Shown in pieces: positions 26,555 to 35,042 of a stretch of DNA of 64,000 nt. The stretch is from positions 1,023,501 through 1,087,500 of the forward strand of contig NZ_CP060695.1 in the NCBI RefSeq assembly GCF_014352875.1, written 5' to 3'. This stretch comes from Polaribacter pectinis (GTDB taxonomy: Bacteria; Bacteroidota; Bacteroidia; Flavobacteriales; Flavobacteriaceae). How positions within the stretch are numbered: the stretch's first letter is position 1; every line of letters begins with the position of its first letter. Below the pieces are notes generated by a model that was not told where the DNA came from, did no database searches, and worked only from the letters and a program-made list of their open reading frames with translations. Position numbers and translations under genes: made by a program.

Positions 26555-27694
26555 TTACGAAAACATATCTTTTACTTTTTCAAAAAATGATTTGTCTGAT
26601 TTGTTAGGACTTGGTGTAAAGTTTTCATTATCAGACATTTTCTCAAAAAACTGTTTTTGTTCTTTGTTTAACTCTTGTGGTGTCCAAACATTAATATGAA
26701 TCAAGAAATCTCCTGTTCCATAACGTTCTATACTAGGTAAACCTTTTCCTTTTAGTCTTAAAATTTTACCAGATTGTGTTCCTGGTTCTATTTTAATTTT
26801 TACTTTTCCTGTAACTGTTTCCACTTCTTTACTTACACCTAAAACTGCTTCTGAAAAGTTTACATATAAATCGTAATGAATATTTGTTCCTTCTCTTTTT
26901 AAAGTTTCGTGAGGTATTTCTTCTATTAAGACTAATAAGTCTCCAGCAATTGAATTTTTACCTGGTGCTTCATTTCCTTTTCCTCCTACTTTTAACTGAA
27001 CACCTTCAGTTACACCTGCAGGAATATTAATTGGTACTGTTTCTTCTTTAGTTATTAAACCTTGAGCATCTGCTCCATTTGGTTTAGAACTTATTATTTC
27101 TCCTGCTCCAGAACAAGTGCCACAGGTAGTTGCTGTCTGCATTCTACCTAGAATGGTATTTGTAACACGCATTTGCTGACCAGAACCATTACAGGTTGTA
27201 CAAGTTTTGTATGTAACTCCATCTGCTTGAACTTTTCTGCGAACTTTTACCTTCTTCTCTACTCCTTTTGCAATTTCTTCTAAAGTAAGTTTTACACGAA
27301 TTCGCATGTTACTTCCTTTAACTCTAGCTTGACGTTGGCCTCCACCACCACCAAAGCCTCCAAAGCCACCACCGAAACCGCCTCCGCCTCCGAAAATGTC
27401 TCCAAATTGGCTGAATATGTCATCCATATTCATTCCGCCTCCACCAAAGCCACCACCTCCTTGAGGACCATCGAAAGCTTGGTGACCATATTGGTCATAA
27501 CGTGCTTTTTTGTTTTCGTCGCTTAAAATTTCGTAAGCTTCTGCAGCTTTCTTAAAGTTTTCTTCAGCTGTTTTATCATCTGGATTTTTATCTGGATGAT
27601 ATTTAATTGCCATTTTTCTATATGCCTTCTTAATTTCTGCTTGTGTAGCTGATTTAGAAATGCCTAATATTTCGTAAAAATCTTGTTTTGCCAT
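26555..27694 (-). CDS. dnaJ: Chaperone DnaJ (flavobacterial two-motif zinc type)
   Basis: 379 residues from ATG 27694 (MAKQDFYEILGI). J domain 1-70 with HPD at 33-35, a long Gly/Phe-rich region (80-120), a zinc region, and client-binding C-terminal domains. Classical DnaJ has four CXXCXGXG repeats; this one has two, CTTCNGSG (Cys165/168) and CGTCSGAG (Cys191/194), enough for one zinc site, followed directly by the IPAGVTEGVQL strand. This looks lineage-typical rather than damaged. It stimulates DnaK ATPase in protein folding. It follows grpE on the same strand after a 72-bp gap; dnaK is not in the window. Confidence 0.94.
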   Translation of the reverse strand: MAKQDFYEILGISKSATQAEIKKAYRKMAIKYHPDKNPDDKTAEENFKKAAEAYEILSDENKKARYDQYGHQAFDGPQGGGGFGGGGMNMDDIFSQFGDIFGGGGGFGGGFGGFGGGGGQRQARVKGSNMRIRVKLTLEEIAKGVEKKVKVRRKVQADGVTYKTCTTCNGSGQQMRVTNTILGRMQTATTCGTCSGAGEIISSKPNGADAQGLITKEETVPINIPAGVTEGVQLKVGGKGNEAPGKNSIAGDLLVLIEEIPHETLKREGTNIHYDLYVNFSEAVLGVSKEVETVTGKVKIKIEPGTQSGKILRLKGKGLPSIERYGTGDFLIHINVWTPQELNKEQKQFFEKMSDNENFTPSPNKSDKSFFEKVKDMFS

Positions 27695-27766
27695 TCTATG
27701 CAATTGAAAAATTAAAAATTAAAAGATTGAATATCTATAATTTATAATTCGTAATTTATAATTATA

Positions 27767-28315
27767 TTATTGTCCTATAACCACTTTTGGATAACGGATA
27801 ATTTTGTCTCCTAACTTGTATCCTTTTTCGACACAGTCAATTACTTTTCCTTTTAAATCTTCTGATGGAGCAGGAATTTGTGTAATTGCTTCGTGAATCT
27901 CTGCATCAAAAACATCACCAGCATTGGTTTCTATTTTTGATAATCCTTTTTGTTCTAAAGTGTTGTAAAATTTCTGATAAATTAATAAAACTCCTTTTCT
28001 TAATTCTTCTGCTTCTTTATCTTCTTCGATATGTGACAAAGCACGTTCAAAATCATCTACAACTGGCAGTAAAGATGTCATTACTTCCTGACCTGCTGTC
28101 TTAAATAATTCTATACGTTCTCTGTTTGTTCTCTTTTTATAGTTTTCGAACTCTGCAAAAAGACGTAAAAATTTATCTTTTTCTGCTTGAAGTAATTCTT
28201 CCGGAGTTGGTTCTTCTATTACAACTTCAGTCTCAACCTCTTGGTTTTCTTCAACTTGTGCAGTTTCTTGCTCGTTTTTTATTTCTTCTTCTTGTATATT
28301 TTCTTTCTTACTCAT
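27767..28315 (-). CDS. grpE: Nucleotide exchange factor GrpE
   Basis: 182 residues from the ATG at 28315 (MSKKENIQEEEIKNEQ); an upstream in-frame ATG would add 18 residues lacking GrpE character. The acidic Glu-rich N-terminus is followed by the long dimer helix (LRLFAEFENYKKRTNRER), LLPVVDDFERAL, and the C-terminal beta domain with IHEAITQIPA and GYKLGDKIIRYPKVVIGQ. It releases ADP from DnaK. Upstream of dnaJ in the same orientation, so probably a heat-shock operon; no CIRCE repeat is visible upstream. Confidence 0.95.
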   Translation of the reverse strand: MSKKENIQEEEIKNEQETAQVEENQEVETEVVIEEPTPEELLQAEKDKFLRLFAEFENYKKRTNRERIELFKTAGQEVMTSLLPVVDDFERALSHIEEDKEAEELRKGVLLIYQKFYNTLEQKGLSKIETNAGDVFDAEIHEAITQIPAPSEDLKGKVIDCVEKGYKLGDKIIRYPKVVIGQ

Positions 28316-28367
28316 TTCTTTGTAATCGTTAAATTGTCTACAATTTATTCGCAAAAATGTTGCCAAC

Positions 28368-28400
28368 AAAAAAATAGTGTCAAACTGACACTATTTTTTT
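28368..28400 (-). terminator. Intrinsic terminator of the NUMOD4/HNH gene
   Basis: 15-bp stem AAAAAAATAGTGTCA / TGACACTATTTTTTT with an AAC loop, beginning at the base next to the stop codon (28401). It is bidirectional in form and insulates grpE from the upstream gene. Confidence 0.9.
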
Positions 28401-28952
28401 TTAAATGGTTACATGTCCCCAGTTTTCACCGGATTTTATTCTATGGATTTGCATATCTGAAACCCCAAAACGTTTAGCAATCATTGTTATTCTATTTCTT
28501 TTGTTCTGAAGTTGTCGTTTTATAATTTTTACTTTTCCAACAGAAAGTTTTCCATAAGTTATATTTTCTCTTGATTTGATAAATACAGGATTTTTAAATT
28601 GATGTAATTCTTTTTCCCGTTTTGTTGCCCATTGTAAATTTTCTAAACTATTATCTTTTTTATCGTAATTTAAGTGAATAACAAATTGCTTATCATTACT
28701 CTCCTTTTCTATGAAATGTTTTGCAACTAATTTATGAACATATCTAGCAGTTGATTTACCATTAGCCTCCTGTTTTAAAGATAAAGATTCGTAACCATTT
28801 GTGTACGTTTCTTTTTTTAAATAAGGTTTTTCTTCATTTTTACAATTGATTATTCTTCCGTAATTAGAAATTTTAAATTTTTCTTTTTTGGAAATTTTTT
28901 CATCAAACTGAATGTCTTTCCATTCTTCATTCCATAAATCTCGTATCATCAT
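28401..28952 (-). CDS. NUMOD4 / HNH-endonuclease-like protein with C-terminal HTH
   Basis: 183 residues. An N-terminal NUMOD4 motif (LWNEEWKDIQFDEKFKISNYGRI with a short insert) is followed by an HNH-like core: VHKLVAKHFI, VIHLNYDKKDNSLENLQWAT. The C-terminus (about 130-183) is a helix-turn-helix of the homing-endonuclease DNA-binding type (ITMIAKRFGVSDMQIHRIKSGENWGHV). In the core the first-His position is kept (VIHL) and Asn follows, but full catalytic competence cannot be judged. There is no intron or prophage around it; it stands alone between housekeeping genes. It starts with tandem ATGs. Possibly a domesticated homing nuclease acting as a DNA-binding protein. Confidence 0.82.
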   Translation of the reverse strand: MMIRDLWNEEWKDIQFDEKISKKEKFKISNYGRIINCKNEEKPYLKKETYTNGYESLSLKQEANGKSTARYVHKLVAKHFIEKESNDKQFVIHLNYDKKDNSLENLQWATKREKELHQFKNPVFIKSRENITYGKLSVGKVKIIKRQLQNKRNRITMIAKRFGVSDMQIHRIKSGENWGHVTI

Positions 28953-28954
28953 TT

Positions 28955-28984
28955 AAAGTATTTTAAAAATTAATAAAATACTTT
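28955..28984. terminator. Weak hairpin downstream of murA
   Basis: 10-bp AT-rich stem AAAGTATTTT / AAAATACTTT with a 10-nt loop, 44 nt past the murA stop and just upstream of the HNH gene start. It lacks a clean T-run on the minus strand, so it may be only a partial terminator or a leader hairpin. Confidence 0.35.
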
Positions 28985-29027
28985 TTCTTATTCACAATTT
29001 TTTTAAATTTATATAGAACACTTTTTC

Positions 29028-30338
29028 TTACTCTTCTATTCTTTCAATTTTAGCTCCAATAGATTTTAAACGAGCTTCTATGTTTTCGTAACCTCTGTCT
29101 ATTTGTTCGATATTATTAATTATTGATGTTCCTTTTGCTGATAAAGCGGCAATTAATAAAGAAATTCCTGCTCTAATATCTGGTGAAGTCATTTTTGTTG
29201 CCTTTAAACTCGATTTAAAATTCATACCAATAACTGTTGCTCTGTGGGGGTCACATAGAATAACTTTTGCACCCATATCAATCAATTTATCAACGAAAAA
29301 TAATCTGCTTTCGAACATTTTTTGATGAATTAAAACCGTTCCTTTGGCTTGCGTTGCAATTACCAAAACAATACTTAATAAATCTGGCGTAAAACCAGGC
29401 CATGGTGCATCTGCAACTGTTAAAACAGAACCATCTATATAATTCTGAATTTCGTAAGATTCTTGTTCAGGAATATAAATATCATCACCTCTTTTTTCTA
29501 AAGTAATTCCTAATTTTCTAAATACATTAGGTATTTGTCCAAGATTTTCCCAACTAACATTTTTTATGGTTAGTTCTGAACGTGTCATTACTGCAACACC
29601 AATCCAAGAACCAATTTCAATCATATCTGGTAAAACTGTGTGCTCACAACCACCAAGAGAATCTACGCCTTCAATAATTAATAGATTTGAGCCAACTCCA
29701 GAGATTTTTGCACCCATAGAATTCAACATTTTAGACAATTGTTGAATATAGGGTTCGCAAGCTGCATTATAAATTTTTGTAGTTCCTGTTGCTAAAACAG
29801 CCGCCATTAAAATATTTGCGGTTCCAGTTACAGAAGCTTCATCTAATAACATTTCTACTCCATTTAGTTCTTCAGCTTCAACTCCATAAAAAGATTCTTC
29901 TTTATTATAACGGAATTTTGCGCCTAATCTAATAAAGCCCTCAAAATGGGTATCTAAACGTCTTCTACCAATTTTATCTCCTCCTGGACGTGGAATATAT
30001 CCTCTACCAAATCTAGCTAAAAGTGGACCAACAATCATAATTGAACCACGTAAAGAACTTCCATCTCTTTTAAAATCTGTAGATTCTAAATAATCTAAAT
30101 CAATTTCATCTGCTTGAAATGAATATGAATTTCTGCTTAATTTTTCAACTTTTACACCTAATTCACCAAGAATAAAAATTAATTTATTTACATCTATAAT
30201 ATCAGGAACATTGTTTACAACTACTTTTTCTGGCGTTAATAAAACTGCACAAAGTATTTGTAAAACCTCATTTTTTGCTCCTTGCGGAGTTATTGTTCCA
30301 TTTAATTTATGTCCTCCTTCAATTTTAAATGATGCCAT
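29028..30338 (-). CDS. murA: UDP-N-acetylglucosamine 1-carboxyvinyltransferase MurA (Asp variant)
   Basis: 436 residues. It transfers enolpyruvate from PEP to UDP-GlcNAc, the first committed step of peptidoglycan synthesis. N-terminal GGHKLNGTITPQGAKNEVL contains the active-site Lys-Asn pair; FTPDLLSIVLVIAT and RLFFVDKLIDMGA are typical of the second domain. The mobile loop reads YIPRPGGDKIGRRRLD, so residue 121 is Asp (codon GAT) where most bacteria have the fosfomycin-alkylated Cys115. An Asp there keeps activity but is known to block fosfomycin in other species. Three nt after DUF4290 on the same strand. Confidence 0.96.
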   Translation of the reverse strand: MASFKIEGGHKLNGTITPQGAKNEVLQILCAVLLTPEKVVVNNVPDIIDVNKLIFILGELGVKVEKLSRNSYSFQADEIDLDYLESTDFKRDGSSLRGSIMIVGPLLARFGRGYIPRPGGDKIGRRRLDTHFEGFIRLGAKFRYNKEESFYGVEAEELNGVEMLLDEASVTGTANILMAAVLATGTTKIYNAACEPYIQQLSKMLNSMGAKISGVGSNLLIIEGVDSLGGCEHTVLPDMIEIGSWIGVAVMTRSELTIKNVSWENLGQIPNVFRKLGITLEKRGDDIYIPEQESYEIQNYIDGSVLTVADAPWPGFTPDLLSIVLVIATQAKGTVLIHQKMFESRLFFVDKLIDMGAKVILCDPHRATVIGMNFKSSLKATKMTSPDIRAGISLLIAALSAKGTSIINNIEQIDRGYENIEARLKSIGAKIERIEE

Positions 30339-30341
30339 ATA

Positions 30342-30998
30342 CTAATATCTTTTTCTATTTTTATTTTGATTATTGTGGTGTGGTTTTTTATGATTTGTTT
30401 TAGAATTATTCTGCCCTTGAGAATTCCTTTTTCTTAACAAATTTTTACTTTCAGAAAGCTCTTCTCTAGTTTCTCTTAAATCTAATTTTCCGTCAGATAA
30501 ATCATATAAATGTTTAAAAATAACAGCATCATCTACTGTATCTTTATTCCAATTTAAATAACATTTTTTCATATGATTTGCAATGGTAAAAACCAATGCT
30601 TCTTTCTTATCTCCTTCTTCCCAACTTAAGGCAACATCTATCATTGTTTGAATATTGTTACCATAATAACGATATCTTGAAGCTGATTTTGGATACGCTA
30701 AACCTTCTGGTTTTTCTTGTAATTCTTCTTTAGACGGAACTGGATATGGAGATTCTGCATCTAATTTAAAATCTGACATAATGTACAACTGATCCCATAA
30801 TTTGTGCTTAAAATCTGGAACGTCACGTAAATGTGGTTGTAAATTTCCCATAACATCTACAATAGCTTTTGCCATTTTATCGCGTTCTTCTTTAGATTCT
30901 AAAGCCACACAATGGTCTACTAATTTTTGTATATGTCTGCCGTATTCTGGTATTATCATTAACGGTCTTCCTGAATTATATTCTAAATCGAATGTCAT
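30342..30998 (-). CDS. DUF4290 family protein
   Basis: 218 residues of the Bacteroidetes DUF4290 family, function not established. The N-terminal 170 residues are predicted helical (IIPEYGRHIQKLVDHC, AKAIVDVMGNLQPHLR, YRYYGNNIQTMIDVAL, FTIANHMKKCYLNWNKDTV). The C-terminal 35 residues are a low-complexity Asn/Lys/His-rich basic tail (NHKKPHHNNQNKNRKRY) that may bind nucleic acid or membrane. It is followed 3 nt later by murA, a pairing that suggests a link to envelope growth. The gene upstream is the UvrD-type helicase, 108 bp away on the same strand. Confidence 0.85.
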   Translation of the reverse strand: MTFDLEYNSGRPLMIIPEYGRHIQKLVDHCVALESKEERDKMAKAIVDVMGNLQPHLRDVPDFKHKLWDQLYIMSDFKLDAESPYPVPSKEELQEKPEGLAYPKSASRYRYYGNNIQTMIDVALSWEEGDKKEALVFTIANHMKKCYLNWNKDTVDDAVIFKHLYDLSDGKLDLRETREELSESKNLLRKRNSQGQNNSKTNHKKPHHNNQNKNRKRY

Positions 30999-31106
30999 TT
31001 ATTTATTTTTGAAGTGTCTTGATTTAGTTTCAAGAATGCCACTTATTATATTGAAGTTATTTAATGTTGCAAAATAACATTTTATTTTTAGTTTTACTGA
31101 AGATTT

Positions 31107-33428
31107 TTAACCAATCACTTTTAATTTGGCAAATTGTAATAACAATTTCTTTTTACCAACTGTACCAAATTTAATTTCTGCTTTTTTATTAGGTCCATTT
31201 CCTTCCAAAGCTATCACTTCTCCACTACCAAATCTATTATGTTCAACGATATTACCTACAGAAATATTGCCATCAAATAGATTCGCTTTTGCTCCTACTT
31301 GAGAAACTTTTTTTAGGTTTTTAGGAATAATAATTTCTTTCTTTTTTGCCAAATCACGTTCCATTTTTTTACGCTGAATTGGTTTTTGAAAGCGAATTCC
31401 TTTTGGAGCATCATCGAAAATACTTTTATCTACAAACCTATTTATAGAAGGTTCTGGTACTTTTGGTGTTATATAATGTAAATATTGATCGTCTATTTCT
31501 TCTAAAAACCTACTTGGTTCTGCATCTACCAATTTCCCCCATCTGTAACGCGTTTGTGCGTAGGTTAAATAAGCAACTTTTTCTGCTCTGGTTAACGCTA
31601 CGTAAAATAACCTACGTTCTTCTTCCAACTCACTTCTAGTATTCATACTCATTGCAGAAGGAAATAAATTTTCCTCTAAACCAACAACATACACATACAT
31701 ATATTCCAAACCTTTAGATTGGTGAATGGTCATTAAAGAAACGCTTGGTTTATCATCATTTTTTTCTGAATCGAAATCTGTAGCCAAAGCCACATCTTCT
31801 AAAAATGTAGTTAAAGATGCATCTGCTCCTTCTTCAATCTTATCTGTAATAAAATCCTTAATTCCGTTTAATAATTCTTGAACATTCTCTACTTTACTTA
31901 CTGCTTCTGGAGTTCCGTCTTTTTCTAAATCTTTAATTAAAAGTGTTTGTTTTACAACAGTTTCTGCAATTTCGAAGGCATTTTTTGTTTTTGACTCTAT
32001 TTGAAGTCGCAACATCATATTCATAAAATTCTGCAACTTATTTTTTGTTCCAGAATTTATTTTTAAATCAATTTTATCGATATATTTTATAATATCGAAA
32101 ATAGATTTTTTATAATGATTTGCAGCTATTGTTAGTTTGTCTATGGTTGTTGCACCAATCCCTCTTGCAGGATAATTTATAATTCTCTTTAAAGCTTCCT
32201 CGTCATTTGGGTTGATTAATATACGTAAGTAAGACAGGATGTCTTTAATTTCTTTACGTTGATAAAAGGAAATTCCACCATAAATTTTATAATCGATTCC
32301 TTTTTTTCTTAAAGCATCTTCAATAGCTCGTGATTGTGAATTTGTTCTATACAAAACACAAAAATTATCGGAACTTAATTGATGATTCATCTGGTTTTCC
32401 CAAATAGATTGTGCTACAAATCGCCCTTCTTCACCATCAGAAATTGTTCGCATTACGTTTATGGAATCTCCAGCGTCGTTAGAAGTCCAAACCTCTTTAT
32501 CTAATTTGGTCTTATTTCTTGCTATTACAGAGTTTGCTGCATTTACAATATTACTTGTAGATCTATAATTTTGCTCTAATTTAAAGGTTTTAACATCAGG
32601 ATAATCTTTCTGAAAATTTAAAATATTCTGAATATTTGCACCTCTAAAACTATAAATACTTTGGGAATCGTCTCCAACCACACAAATATTACCAAATTTA
32701 TCTGCCAACGCTTTTACGATTAAATATTGCGAGTGATTTGTATCTTGATACTCATCTACCATAATATATCTAAAACGATCTTGGTATTTTGCTAAAGTTT
32801 CTGGAAAACGGGCTAATAACTCGTTGGTTCTTAACAATAAATCATCAAAATCCATTGCACCAGCTTTAAAGCATCTATCTACATATTCCTTGTAAATATT
32901 ACCCACTTCTGGTCTGCTAGCATGCAAATCTGCTTCTTGTAAATCGGAATTATTAAAATATGCTCTAACCGTTATTAAACTATTTTTAAAAGAAGATATT
33001 CTATTTAAAATCTGTTTTGGCTTGTATTGTTCCTTATTTAAGTTTTTTTCTTTAATAATTGCAGTTATCAAACGAACAGAATCTTGTGAATCGTAAATTG
33101 TAAAATTTGAAGGAAAGCCCAACTTATCTGCTTCCGAACGTAAAATTCTTGCAAAAACCGAGTGAAATGTTCCCATCCAAAGGTTTTTTGCTTCACTATT
33201 ACCAACTACTCCAGCAATTCTTGCTTTCATTTCTTTAGCTGCTTTGTTGGTAAATGTTAATGATAATATATTAAACGAATCTACGCCCTGTTTCATTAAA
33301 TGAGCAATTCTGTAAGTTAATACACGTGTTTTACCAGAACCTGCACCAGCAATAATAATCATTGGGCCATCTTTTTGTAAAACTGCTTGTTTTTGAGCTT
33401 CGTTTAAAGAATTTAAGTAACTATTCAA
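31107..33428 (-). CDS. UvrD/PcrA-type superfamily 1 ATP-dependent DNA helicase
   Basis: 773 residues, a full-length 3'-5' SF1A helicase. Motifs in order: Q-motif region LNEAQKQAV, Walker A GAGSGKTRVL (28-37), TFTNKAAKEMK (Ia), VDEYQDTNHSQY (II), GDDSQSIYSFRGA (III), QNYRST (IV), MTIHQSKGLEYMYV (V) and VALTRAEKVAYL (VI). The C-terminal ~55 residues (VGNIVEHNRFGSGEVIAL..., KAEIKF) form the Tudor-like domain that binds RNA polymerase in PcrA/UvrD. Likely role is nucleotide excision and replication-repair. Divergent from the satD operon; the gap 33429-33705 holds that operon's control region. Confidence 0.94.
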   Translation of the reverse strand: MNSYLNSLNEAQKQAVLQKDGPMIIIAGAGSGKTRVLTYRIAHLMKQGVDSFNILSLTFTNKAAKEMKARIAGVVGNSEAKNLWMGTFHSVFARILRSEADKLGFPSNFTIYDSQDSVRLITAIIKEKNLNKEQYKPKQILNRISSFKNSLITVRAYFNNSDLQEADLHASRPEVGNIYKEYVDRCFKAGAMDFDDLLLRTNELLARFPETLAKYQDRFRYIMVDEYQDTNHSQYLIVKALADKFGNICVVGDDSQSIYSFRGANIQNILNFQKDYPDVKTFKLEQNYRSTSNIVNAANSVIARNKTKLDKEVWTSNDAGDSINVMRTISDGEEGRFVAQSIWENQMNHQLSSDNFCVLYRTNSQSRAIEDALRKKGIDYKIYGGISFYQRKEIKDILSYLRILINPNDEEALKRIINYPARGIGATTIDKLTIAANHYKKSIFDIIKYIDKIDLKINSGTKNKLQNFMNMMLRLQIESKTKNAFEIAETVVKQTLLIKDLEKDGTPEAVSKVENVQELLNGIKDFITDKIEEGADASLTTFLEDVALATDFDSEKNDDKPSVSLMTIHQSKGLEYMYVYVVGLEENLFPSAMSMNTRSELEEERRLFYVALTRAEKVAYLTYAQTRYRWGKLVDAEPSRFLEEIDDQYLHYITPKVPEPSINRFVDKSIFDDAPKGIRFQKPIQRKKMERDLAKKKEIIIPKNLKKVSQVGAKANLFDGNISVGNIVEHNRFGSGEVIALEGNGPNKKAEIKFGTVGKKKLLLQFAKLKVIG

Positions 33429-33577
33429 TAGATTTTATTTTGAAGAATTTAAAACGTGAAATTAGCCAAAGTATTCGTTTTTTTAAAGGATGATTGTTCT
33501 TTTTTATTCACAAGTTATTAGTGACAAAATTCATCTTAAAAAGAATGTTTCATTTTTTTCATAGTTTACTCCAAATT

Positions 33578-33653
33578 TATCTGCTCATAAACAGATAAAC
33601 ACAAATATCTGTCTATAGGCAGATAAATTAAAATATCTGCTTATAGGCAGATA
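33578..33653 (+). promoter_or_regulatory. Three 20-bp palindromes at exact 28-bp spacing (satD operator array)
   Basis: Three copies of TATCTG-N8-CAGATA: 33578-33597, 33606-33625 and 33634-33653. Start-to-start distances are 28 and 28 bp. The inner 8 bp of copies 2 and 3 (TCTATAGG, CTTATAGG) are similar; copy 1 (CTCATAAA) is weaker. The third copy overlaps a TAATTTTG promoter box by 2 bp. The array lies upstream of satD, whose product carries a C-terminal HTH, suggesting autoregulation by cooperative binding. It occupies the gene-free stretch 33429-33705, which holds nothing else I can see. Confidence 0.8.
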
Positions 33654-33659
33654 ATTTTG
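33652..33659 (+). promoter_or_regulatory. Probable -7 box TAATTTTG of the satD operon
   Basis: TAnnTTTG match whose first two bases are the last two of palindrome 3; the ATG at 33706 is 46 nt further on. The overlap implies that a protein bound to the third palindrome would block this promoter. Confidence 0.5.
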
Positions 33660-33705
33660 CTATTTTAATAAATAAAACATACATTTGAATATAAATTATA
33701 AAATA

Positions 33706-34320
33706 ATGACAAGTATTTTAACTGGAGATATTATAAATTCTAGAAAGAAGGATGATGATTTATGGTTATCTACTTTAAAAAATGCACTTTCTAGTTTTGG
33801 AAAATCACCAAAGTATTGGCAAATATATAGAGGAGATAGTTTTCAATTAGAAATAGAAAACCCTGAAAAAGCATTTTTTGGAGCCTTAAAATTAAAATCT
33901 AATTTGAAAAGAATTGAAGGAATTGATGTTAGAATTGGGATAGGAATAGGCGAAAAAAAGTATGATGATGCAAATATAACAGCATCTAATGGAGAAGCTT
34001 TTGTAAACTCTGGTTTTGCATTTGATAATTATCTAAAAAAACAAAATTTAGCCATAAAAACGCCTTGGCAAGATATTGATGAAGAAATAAATATTGCGTT
34101 AGATTTGGCCTCATTAACCATAGATTCTTGGACACAAAATTCTGCAGAAGTTTTTAATTTGTCGATAGAAAATAGAGAAGCAACACAAAAAGAAATTGCA
34201 AAAACTTTAGGAATAACTCAAGGTAGAGTTAGTGAGAGACAAAAACGAGCTGGTTTCGATCCTATAATGAATCTGGAAAGTCGTTTTAGAAAATTAATCA
34301 ACCAAAAAATAACCGAATAA
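33706..34320 (+). CDS. SatD family protein with C-terminal helix-turn-helix
   Basis: 204 residues from the ATG at 33706; an in-frame TTG at 33685 is a less likely start. The N-terminal region (MTSILTGDIINSRK, WQIYRGDSFQLEI, VRIGIGIGE, ASNGEAFVNSGFAFD) matches the SatD family, named after the sat locus of streptococci. Its fold recalls nucleotidyl-cyclase-like domains (GDSFQ, RIGIGIG) but no catalytic role is proven. Residues ~160-200 (TQKEIAKTLGITQGRVSERQKRAG) are an HTH, so it probably binds DNA, perhaps the three palindromes just upstream. Its stop overlaps the next ATG (TAATG). Confidence 0.82.
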   Translation: MTSILTGDIINSRKKDDDLWLSTLKNALSSFGKSPKYWQIYRGDSFQLEIENPEKAFFGALKLKSNLKRIEGIDVRIGIGIGEKKYDDANITASNGEAFVNSGFAFDNYLKKQNLAIKTPWQDIDEEINIALDLASLTIDSWTQNSAEVFNLSIENREATQKEIAKTLGITQGRVSERQKRAGFDPIMNLESRFRKLINQKITE

Positions 34321-35039
34321 TGCTTCTATTTTTAAAACTGTTATTGGCACATATTATAGGAGATTTTGTTTTTCAACCAGAAAAATGGGTAAAAGACAAA
34401 GAAGAAAAGAAAATTAAGTCAGTAAAACTGTACTTTCATATTGCTGTTCATGCTGTTTTGTTATTAGTTTTTCTTCAATTTAATTTGAAGGAATATTGGC
34501 TTGGTTTTATAATAGTTATAGTTTCTCATTATATTTTTGATGTTTTAAAACTCACTTTTCAAAACAAAAAAAGTAAACGAACTTGGTTTTTTATAGACCA
34601 GGTTTTACATCTTTTGGTCTTGTTTTTTATGGCCACTTTATACTTCGATTTCAATTTAAATTTTGATGATTTTTTTACAGGTAAAATATTACTATTATTG
34701 ATTGGAATCCTTTTAATAACAAACGTTTCATCAGTAATTATTAAAGTTTTTATTACACAATGGAATCCTGAAAACAAAATAGAAAACGACGATTCTCTTG
34801 CAAAAGCAGGACGTTATATTGGTATTTTAGAACGTTTATTTGTATTTGTTTTTGTAATCACAAACCATTGGGAGGCTATTGGTTTTTTATTGGCAGCAAA
34901 GTCGGTTTTTAGGTTTGGAGATTTAACATCGTCCAAAGACAGAAAACTAACAGAATATATTTTAATTGGTACTTTATTAAGTTTTGGATTGGCAATTATA
35001 ATCGGAATCTTATATTCGTATTTTGTAACTCTTATGTAA
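34320..35039 (+). CDS. DUF3307 integral membrane protein
   Basis: 239 residues with about six membrane helices. The N-terminal LLLAHIIGDFVFQPEKWVKDK is the DUF3307 signature (H-x3-D-F-x-x-Q), then SHYIFDVLKL and WFFIDQVLHLLVL, which contain conserved His/Asp residues within membrane segments. Function is unestablished. The ATG shares its first base with the satD stop codon, so translation is coupled, and satD/DUF3307 pairs are a recurrent combination as far as I recall. Confidence 0.85.
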   Translation: MLLFLKLLLAHIIGDFVFQPEKWVKDKEEKKIKSVKLYFHIAVHAVLLLVFLQFNLKEYWLGFIIVIVSHYIFDVLKLTFQNKKSKRTWFFIDQVLHLLVLFFMATLYFDFNLNFDDFFTGKILLLLIGILLITNVSSVIIKVFITQWNPENKIENDDSLAKAGRYIGILERLFVFVFVITNHWEAIGFLLAAKSVFRFGDLTSSKDRKLTEYILIGTLLSFGLAIIIGILYSYFVTLM

Positions 35040-35042
35040 TTT

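Noticed and set aside
28241..28477. Plus-strand frame opposite grpE and the HNH gene
   Set aside because: Phe/Leu-rich antisense of Lys/Glu-rich coding DNA, crossing a strong terminator.
33578..33653. Possible short CRISPR array
   Set aside because: The three repeats are palindromes with only 8-bp spacing, no cas genes are near, and the position before satD fits an operator array better.
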